Shown here piece after piece: positions 56,128 through 64,000 of a stretch of 64,000 nt of DNA (position 1 is its first letter; each line of letters opens with the position of its first letter). Origin of the DNA: Schizochytrium sp. TIO01 (taxonomy: Eukaryota; Sar; Bigyra; Thraustochytrida; Thraustochytriidae). The position numbers and the translations under genes are program-made. Where the stretch lies: contig SMSO01000004.1 of the NCBI GenBank assembly GCA_004764695.1, positions 1,701,501 to 1,765,500 of the forward strand, written 5' to 3'. The notes below the pieces were generated by a model that was not told the DNA's origin, did no database searches, and saw nothing but the letters and a program-made list of their open reading frames with translations.

Positions 56128-58127
56128 GTTTCATTTCATTTCATCGCTGTGCCTCCCTCCCTTTCGTCGATAATTTTCAAAGCTACCTTGGACACTTGTC
56201 GAGTACGATACGACACCCCAGGCCGGTGGCCTCCGATCACCAATTCGCGTTTGTACCTCCAGCAGCCAGTTAGTAGCTTACACATCTGCTCCCACAGAGA
56301 TTCCCGTCGAGAACAAATACTCCAAAACATTCCCCCCTCAGAAATTTCTATTTTATAAAAATAAATACCTTCATCAGTTAAAAAAAATATAAAAAAAATC
56401 TTCGATACCTCATTCTTCAATTTTTTTGTTTGTTTTTTGTTTTGCACTTAATAAATCATAGCTGAAAATCTGCCAAAGTCAACCTGAATTTTGGCAACCA
56501 TGGATATATAGGGAGGTAGGCACACCTATCGGCAAGTCTCAATTGTAATCTTCCTCAACGCAGTCAAACTTGGTCACGACACGATGCTTGGTGCACAATG
56601 GTTGATGGAGAGACTCGCAAGTGTTAAGAGTGGAATCCTTCTCGCCGCCTCAAGCCATCTAAGCCCCGCGCCACCCAGTAAGTAGGTACGCGCGTACTTT
56701 GCCTTCATGGTCAAAACGTGCGGCACGAGCCATACATAACCATGACTCAGGACTTACACAGAATGGATGACCCTTCCCAGAGGTATTCTCTGATAGTAGT
56801 TACATATCACCTACTAGCCTACGCCAACTTGCGGCAGAGGTCACAGCGGAGCCCCAAAGTTATAGGATCAATCTCCGAAGAGCTCCCATGGGAATTAGGG
56901 CAAGAGGATAGATAAGAAGACAAGCTCGGCATAAGTGGGCTTCACTCGACGACTCGACGATACTCGACTCGACTCCACTTGAGTCGACTTGAAGTAAGTT
57001 GTTACTCGCAAGGTTTGCCAAAAGTACTCGCAAGCTCTGGCTTCCCCAAGCCGACCAAGGTAGTGGCCCGGGTTGATGAAAGAAGAGGTCCGTGCTAGGT
57101 GTTGAAAGAAATCGTGGAAGCCCATCATTAGTTAACTTGTAGTAAAATTTCAAAGGGCTCCCTCGGGTACCTCGCGCACTCACGCAATCACTACTGCAAC
57201 TTACTTACACCCCGATGAGCCAGTGCTACTCTTGCTAGCCCGAGATCCCTATTTTGAAAAGTAGAGACGTATTCTAAGACTCATATCCTCGCGTAGTTCC
57301 TCCTTTCTTTCAAAGCTCTTTTCCAGTCTCTGTATTTATTTAATGTTCTTCTGTAAAATTAAAAAAGCAAAAAAAGTGTTTTACTAAAACCTTACAAATA
57401 ACTTGGACTTTTTACTTTTTGCTTTCCATGTGATCAAATATTATAATCACTGGCGGACTCAAAGTTTTTTTGTTTTTTTGTTTAAAAAAAATATAAATTA
57501 ACAATAAACAAACATAAAATAAAATAAGAAACCTTTTTATAAAATCAAAATTATCATCTTACTTTTCTTACAATTAATTTTAAATTAAAAAATACGTTCA
57601 AAGATTTATATTGGATGATTGTTAGTGGCACAATGGTACCTAGCCATAGGTAGCCCAGAACTAACTACACTATCACAGCTTGTCTGCTGCAGTCTGTAGT
57701 ATTGGTGACACAGTCTTTCCTGTTCCTCTCTTATCTCTTACTCTGAGTTATGTTTCCTCCAAGTCTACATTACTCTGAGATCCCTAGGTCAGAAGCTCCA
57801 ATCTCTTATTCCTCAAATTTATGGCACATCTCTTTTTATTCGCAATGTTTCTTTGTTAAATCTCTATTGTGACTCTATCTGCGCTCTTTCCATGAGGCCT
57901 CCAACCGATCGATCTATCCCTATCTATAAATAGATTCATATTGAATCTCTAAAAATCCATGTTTCATAATTTCAAACATGGAAATACATAACAACAGTAC
58001 GTATAAAATAAAATAAGATCAAGAAAGCCCCAAAGGCTCTTCAAGAACTTAGCTGGTGGCGGTAACATCACTACCGGTAGTAGGTCCTACTGCTACTACT
58101 TTAGCAGCGCTGCTCAGTGAGTTATGG

Positions 58128-58128
<1 letters not shown>
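56128..58128. other. spacer with an AT-rich island at 57330-57610
   Basis: Short conflicting frames at 56136-57183; none recognised. The island is TTTTTAAA/AAATAAAAT-rich, like those at 4.3, 18.1 and 60.5 kb. Confidence 0.5.

Positions 58129-58173
<45 letters not shown>
58129..58173. repeat. (TATC)n microsatellite
   Basis: About 11 uninterrupted copies. Confidence 0.95.
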
Positions 58174-58174
<1 letters not shown>

Positions 58175-58189
58175 CATCAGCACCGCCCT

Positions 58190-59000
58190 TCTCAAGGGAT
58201 CGATTCGTCGAGCGCCGTTCCGTTCCGCCTTTCGCACACCACTCCCTCCCTCCCACCCTGTGTCTCTCATCGTCGTCTGTCTCATCTCCAAGCAAGTCAA
58301 CTCTGTCTGTCTCGTGTGCCTCGAGCTTAGTCCGCTCGCCCTCGAGGCCTGCTGGCGGTCGATCGCTCGCTGCCAGCCTGTCGCGCCTCGTGGATGGGTG
58401 GCGGAGGGCGCCCGCCATGCTGCGAGCGAGCGAGCGCCCGCCAAGGGAGGCTCCGCCCTCGAGCGTAGGATGTGGATTCACAAGCTTTCGCAGCGAACCG
58501 CGTGAATTCACCGCATCAGTAAGCAGCCTTCCTCCCCCTCTTCTGCGCCTCCTCTCCTGCTTCTCCTTCTCCTACTCCCTCTTCGCAGGCAGAGGCGAGG
58601 CGGCAGGCGGGCAGGCGGGCAGGCGCAGGCAGGCCCGCGCTCGCGCTTGCCCGCGCTGTGGTCTGCTGTGATCTGCGGATCGCCGTCTGCGTCGGGTCGT
58701 AGGGCTCCTGCCTGTGATTGGTTGCTTGCTCCCCAAGCCTCCGCCGCCTTTGTTTGTTTGCTGATGGTGCCGATATTGTTGGAGTTCTTCGCTCTTCGTT
58801 CATCTGTCTTCTTGGTCCGTCTGCGCGACCTCGAGAGGAGGAGGAGGGGGAGGAGGAGGACCTGAGCAGCGAGCGCTGCAGATGGCTGCCGCGGGAGCGA
58901 TCGTTGCGGCGGATCCCAGTCTCGCGGCGTCCGGCGGGGCACGTAGTACCTACAGCCAATCCGCGAAGGAGGGAGGGAGGGAGGGATTGAGCAGCACACG
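58190..59000. other. GC-rich island with competing open frames
   Basis: The most GC-rich stretch in the window, containing GCAGGCGG repeats (58595-58640), GGA repeats (58838-58860) and GGGA units (58966-58987). All strands carry open frames (up to 184 codons) whose translations are Arg/Ser/Pro/Gly-rich, as expected of GC-rich DNA low in stop codons. It could be a CpG-type regulatory island or hold an exon; no protein family is recognised. Confidence 0.4.
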
Positions 59001-59079
59001 GCGTTCAAGGCGCGCAGACCGAACAGGGTCTAGCTAGAGCGGCACTCACTTCGTGATTGATTGTTTTGTTATATTGATT

Positions 59080-59270
59080 GTTATGGTTTGTTCGTTATTG
59101 TCTGTTAATGTTTATCATTGTTTGTTTGTTTGAAATTGTTTGAAATTGTTTGTTAATGTTTATTATTGTTTGTTTGTTTGAAATTGTTTGTTTGTTTGTT
59201 TGTTTGTTTGTTTGTTTGTTTGTTTGTTTGTTTGTTTGTTTGTTTGTTTGTTTGTTTGTTTGTTTGTTTT
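59080..59270. repeat. nested TTTG microsatellite and longer tandem unit
   Basis: A unit containing GTTTATTATTGTTTGTTTGTTTGAAATTG is repeated with small changes at about 59108-59187, then passes into a pure TTTG array at about 59181-59270. Confidence 0.88.
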
Positions 59271-59473
59271 CTTTCAGTGGCCACTACTAGCTAGGTATAG
59301 AGGTCCGCTGCCTAGCTGGTTTAGCTCCTTGCAACCTGGAGCTACTTTCAAAGGAACTTCAAGTTAGTTTCATCTCTCCGCTTCTTCACATGTTTCTGTT
59401 GAGAAAGGAAATCAGTCTAGCTAGCAGAATGGCTAAAAACAGTCGGCTGGAGAATGGCACTCTCACGAGTCAA

Positions 59474-59541
59474 CGAGTCAGTCAGTCAGTCAGTCAGTCA
59501 GTCAATCAGTCAATCAGTCAGTCGGTCGGTCGGTCGGTCAG
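59474..59541. repeat. (GTCA)n then (GTCG)n microsatellite
   Basis: About 12 GTCA/ATCA units followed by four GTCG units; the unit changes by one base along the array. Confidence 0.92.
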
Positions 59542-62500
59542 AGCCTACTCTCGGTTCATCGTCCTTTGACCTGGGCAGATAGGTCTTCAAGTCAACGCAT
59601 CAAGAGCCTGCAGGCCTTGCTTGAACCAGCCTGGGTGGCCTCATCAGACATACTCGCACTGCTGACTCGGCTGGAAACTCTCTTCTTCGCTTCTCAACCC
59701 CTTACTCTTTCTTTCATTGGGTGGGTGCACTCTCGAAGTCTCAACCAAGGCAGGCATGCATGCATGCGCTCGTTTGCTCTGCTTACTAGCTGCTGAGCGA
59801 AGAGCGCTTGAGCTTTTGCTTCAAGGCTCCAAGAAGTCGTCGTCTTTATGCTCCTGGCGAGGCTATCCGTGGTAGCTACTGTCGCAAAGCTGCTGCTTTG
59901 TCTTGCTCTTTGATGGAAGCACGGCCTTATTGCTTTGCAATCTAGGTCCTGCGTTATCCTGTTTCTCATCGAGGCAGGCTCGAGAGCCCTTGGTTACCCA
60001 TACGTAAGTTTCACGAGGTCAAGGAATGAATCGATCGACGGTCTTTCAGCACTGCTTTCTTCTAAAGAAAGCATTTCAAGTTTAATTTCTTCCCTCGGCT
60101 GTCTCGAAGCTCCAAGTTCTCTTCCTGGTCTGCTTCACTCTATCCTTTTGGATTCCTTTCTCTTTCTGTTTTTTACCCTTGCCTCTTTACCCCCAGATTG
60201 TAGCAGCTACTGTGGGAGAAAATTACAAGAAGATACAAACTGAATCAACCAAAAGCAGGCAAACTGATATCAGGCAATCTGAAAAAAGTGATGCGTTGCT
60301 TGAGTTGTGTATTTTCAGGAACTTTTTGGTTGCGTACTAGTATGCTTTTGGCAAACAATATTAAAAAATGAGGCTGCTAACATTTAAAGCACGGATATCC
60401 ACCAAATCTCTAGCTAGGCAAAATCGAAGAATTTTGGCATTGGCCAGGATGAACTGAGAGAATCTTCCCCAACAGAATTTCATCGATTTTTAAAATATTT
60501 GTATTTTAAAAAAAAAAGCCCCCCAGAAAAGAAAAAAAATGTTTTTAACATCTAGATAGGTGGAACCTTAGTAAAATGAAACGGGGTGGAATGAAATTTC
60601 CGTAGTTTTTTAACCCAGGCCTTCGCAACGGACCAATATGTCTCTATAGTAGTTAAGTATTTAGTATAAGATTGTAACTTACAAAGAGTGTCTCTTTCTA
60701 GAAGTAGTAAGGCTTCTCCAACCCCACACATTATAGGAAGCAGTGTGGGAAGAGTGTACTCCCAAAACGTCCCTTGAGTTCCCTTCTTCCTCTATCTAAG
60801 CATCCGCTTTTCCTCTCGAAGTTCTTCTTTAAATTTAATTTAAAAAAAAAAAAAAAAAAAAAACGGAAAAAGACGGAAACGGAAACGGAAACGTTCTTTT
60901 TTAAATGATTATAATTAAAAATGATTAATTTTAGTTTAAAAAGAAGAAACGCAAATCTTATTAATTTTCAATATCACAGCATTGATACACTACGTACGTT
61001 CTTTAAAGAATGCAGGTAGTCAGCGATACAAATTCTTTATAAAAACATAGCCCTGGATGCCAGAATGGTCTAGTATGAGATACTAATTTGAATGCACTGT
61101 CGCCCTTGTTTGTAAACAGCCATGTTGGAAAATAAATGGTCTATGCTGCATCGCGCAAAAGAGATATGGCTACGAAAAGATGAAAAGATGTTGGAGTATT
61201 TCATAATAGCTAGATGAAAGGCAAACGTTGAAATGCATGACTAACATTTAAAAAATGATTTAATTCCGTGCTGCTGGACCATGGAAACTTGCGCAACAAT
61301 TTATCAGTCCTCTGTATGTGCTGCATCTCACTTGGACACAGCGCTTTCGTAGTACCGAGCTAGAGATAAATGCTGCTTCAAACCACATCCGTATTTTTAT
61401 TCTTATGTCCTGCCACTGTATTTTCATGTTAGTTTCCAACATCTATTTCAGCTGAAACTGTTTTCATTTGTTGCTCCTCAGGGGTTTAAATCAAACACAC
61501 TCTCACCAGCCAGAGGTTATTTCTTGCAATATTTCGATATAGAAAGAGGCTTAAGTCAAAATAAGTGCGCTTATATGCTGTAAGTAGGCACTTGGCTTAC
61601 CTATGTATGCAATCATACTAATCATGATGAGTCATGTCTCTTTTGGGCAGTCTAACGAAGTTCGCGCCACAAGCAATTTAGTTCTACTATAAGTTGCTGC
61701 ATCCAGACTGAAGATCGAATAAGTTGATTAACCCTTTAAATAATTAAAACAACCAAAACAAACAAAAATAGGCAATCTGAAAGTCTAAGAATCAGTTTAT
61801 GATTTTTTCAGTACATAGTACTAAATATACTAGTACTAATTTTTTTGAGGTTTACAGTATTGATTATGGTTAGTGTTCTCTAAGAGTGATTGGGGAGTCA
61901 GACATCTGCAAAATATGACGGTCATCTAAAAGGTTTTATCTAAACTAAAGTTATCTTGAATATGAGATTGCATCGATTTTGATATAGGCAAGACCCTACA
62001 AATTACGTTTCTAGTATTCTTCCGAATGACAGCCTTTCAAAAAAGTCCAATGAAGTCGATGCACAGTTTGTATAGTAAGTAGCCTAGTAGATAGGCCGCA
62101 CTATCAACAACTCGGGAAAACGTCGCTTACTTTTTAAGTGGCTAAAATTTAAAGAACACTTCAAGAAACTCCAATTTAGGTCTAGTAATATATGAGATAG
62201 TTCCTGCATCCCAGTAAAACCTCCTCAACATAAGCAAGGAGTGCGAGCGGTGTAGAAGTCGAGAACCGATCTGGCCATTCTCGCAATTCATTTGAACCTG
62301 TCAACTTTGATTATGACCAATATCTATCTCGAATTGCTGATGCCATTTCTTCTAGAGCACTAGTTAGCTGGCCTTTCAATTCAACACCAAATGCTAGTAG
62401 TTTACCTTCACTAACCTCTTTCTGCAAGGCTGTTAAATCTTTTCTTAAAAGTTTTATAGTTGCTAATCTTGCACAAGTACTTAAAATTTGCAGAACCTTT

Positions 62501-64000
62501 ATTAACCGGTAACTTGAGTTTATAGGATGCATTAACTCGCGTTAGAAAGCTTATACCTATGATGTGATATGATGCAAACCATTCAAGCCAATTTATTATC
62601 CACATCATGTACGAACCGAAGAAGACGCTGTTCTCTTTGGCTTTCAAAACTTTGTTAAAGAGCCCATGCAACTGAGAATAGTTACAAGAAAGAGGACTCA
62701 TTCGTCAAAACTGGAATAGTTGAGGAAATACTTGCCTGAACGAATGAGCTCATAATTGTCTAGCCTCGGGTCTTGAATAAATAAAATTCTGTATTCAAAG
62801 AAAATCAAGACGTGCCATCATAGAACAGGTGTTTGAATTATTCAGTCTTCTGTTCAATGGAAGAGAAAATTTGTGAGCAGTAGCTCTGATTCAGGCCAAT
62901 GCAACTACACAAAACATTGATATTGAGTCTAGTTATTTCGATGTACTTAGCGATCGATAAACACGGATGGCATATAAGGGATAATTTCATCTAAATTGCC
63001 TAGCTAATAGCAACCAAGTCGTTAGATCGTCACTATTAAGGGGTTATCGTTATGAGTTGCTTTTTATTCTTTATGGATGTTTTGAAAAACAGCAAACTGA
63101 GCCTTCAAAGTACTCTTGAGAAGTATTATTTTATGATGCTTATTTCATTTTTTAAAATGTATAATTAATTAATTTAAAAAAAAAAGAGAGAGAGGGTTTC
63201 TTTCTGTACTTATTTTTAAAATTAAATATATGTTATAAAAATAAATTGAGATATTGGTTTTCATTTTTTTAAAGTGTTTATAGAGAATTAATTGCACAGA
63301 ATTCCATCCACACTACTCGGTAGTACCCTGAATACATATGAGCGGAGATCCGTGAAGTAGAAAGTCGGCTGGTGTGGGTACTGGTCGTCGATTCTTCTGA
63401 ATCAGGCTACCTGCGCCTTGTTATAGAGTTTTTGTTTTTGTATTTGTTGGTTGTTTTTGAGAAATTCCATCACTCTTAATAATATTTGTAGAGTAACTAC
63501 TTATATGCTTATCTAAGTATTAAAGAAATTAAGAATACTAATTTTACCAGCTATCCTTCTTAGTTCATCGTATTGGTCTTCTTAACTAAAACCAGCTGTA
63601 TTGCAGTATTTTTAAATTGAATCAAAATCTGACGAATCTCAATGAGTTATTATTATTTATCATACGTTAGACAGTTCCAGAACCTATTAAACTAAAGCTT
63701 TACACTACTACCTCCACGTGCCAAATGAGTCTGACTAACGACAGTACCAAAGTTTAAGAGAACTTTTTATAGTGGCTAGTAATATTCCGCTTCTTTCGCC
63801 GCGTGGTACCTTCTAAAGCGTGTATAACTAATTATACTTTAGTAAGATCTAAATAGAGGAGAATATATTGAAAGTGACCACTTCTGGGTGTTCTTCCATT
63901 TCTATTATATAAATATTTCTTTGGAGAGGTACGGTATTTAATTAAAAAAAGAAGTTAAATTATTATATTAAAAAGAAAAGGGCAGATACATGGCGACCAG
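59542..64000. other. right-end spacer, AT-rich islands, no supported gene
   Basis: AT-rich islands at about 60480-60990 (with a 22-base A run at 60842-60863 and GGAAAC units after it), 63100-63290 and 63920-63980. Short frames at 59566-60243, 61260-61442 and 62311-62701 are not convincing. Confidence 0.5.

Noticed and set aside
58056-59008. several 70-184 codon ORFs in the GC-rich island
   Set aside because: Open on most frames because stops are rare in GC-rich DNA; compositions are Arg/Ser/Pro/Gly-biased and no domain appears.

Overview
The window is nuclear DNA of a eukaryotic protist. It holds large protein-coding ORFs without visible introns, an Ig-domain receptor-like membrane protein, a CXXC zinc-finger protein, and very dense microsatellites in AT-rich spacers. 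A stramenopile is the best guess, for two reasons. (i) The 1145-residue surface protein carries tandem modules of a kind I associate with stramenopile secreted proteins. (ii) The complex I 75-kDa subunit gene encodes only the C-terminal half of Nad11 behind a new mitochondrial-type presequence; that arrangement is known from some ochrophytes. Neither point fixes the lineage.

Layout. 1-31.6 kb is gene-poor and packed with simple repeats, mostly tetranucleotides on both strands, with AT-rich islands. It has only weak exon-like or broken coding stretches (left edge, 475-1015, 6125-6662, 13114-13338). 31.8-43.8 kb is the gene-rich core: CXXC protein (+), Ig/PKD membrane protein (-), a charged putative coiled-coil protein (+) with an internal frame break, and nuclear nad11-C (-). 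The first two genes converge, the second and third diverge, and the third and fourth converge. 43.8-45.2 kb returns to repeats, including a nearly G-free pyrimidine block just upstream of nad11-C. 45.2-55.7 kb is moderately AT-rich and almost free of microsatellites. It carries a SAM-dependent methyltransferase (-) and a few ORFs I do not recognise. 55.7-64 kb is again repeat-rich (about 270 bp of pure AAAG, TTTG, TATC and GTCA arrays, a GC-rich island at 58.2-59.0 kb), with no convincing gene.

No operon-like pathway is visible, and the genes look functionally unrelated. The most interesting item is the nad11-C gene: it predicts that the Fe-S half of the subunit is encoded elsewhere, most likely in the mitochondrial genome. 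I found no tRNA, rRNA, CRISPR or intact transposon. Many apparent ORFs here are translations of simple repeats or begin at TTG/GTG, and were discarded.
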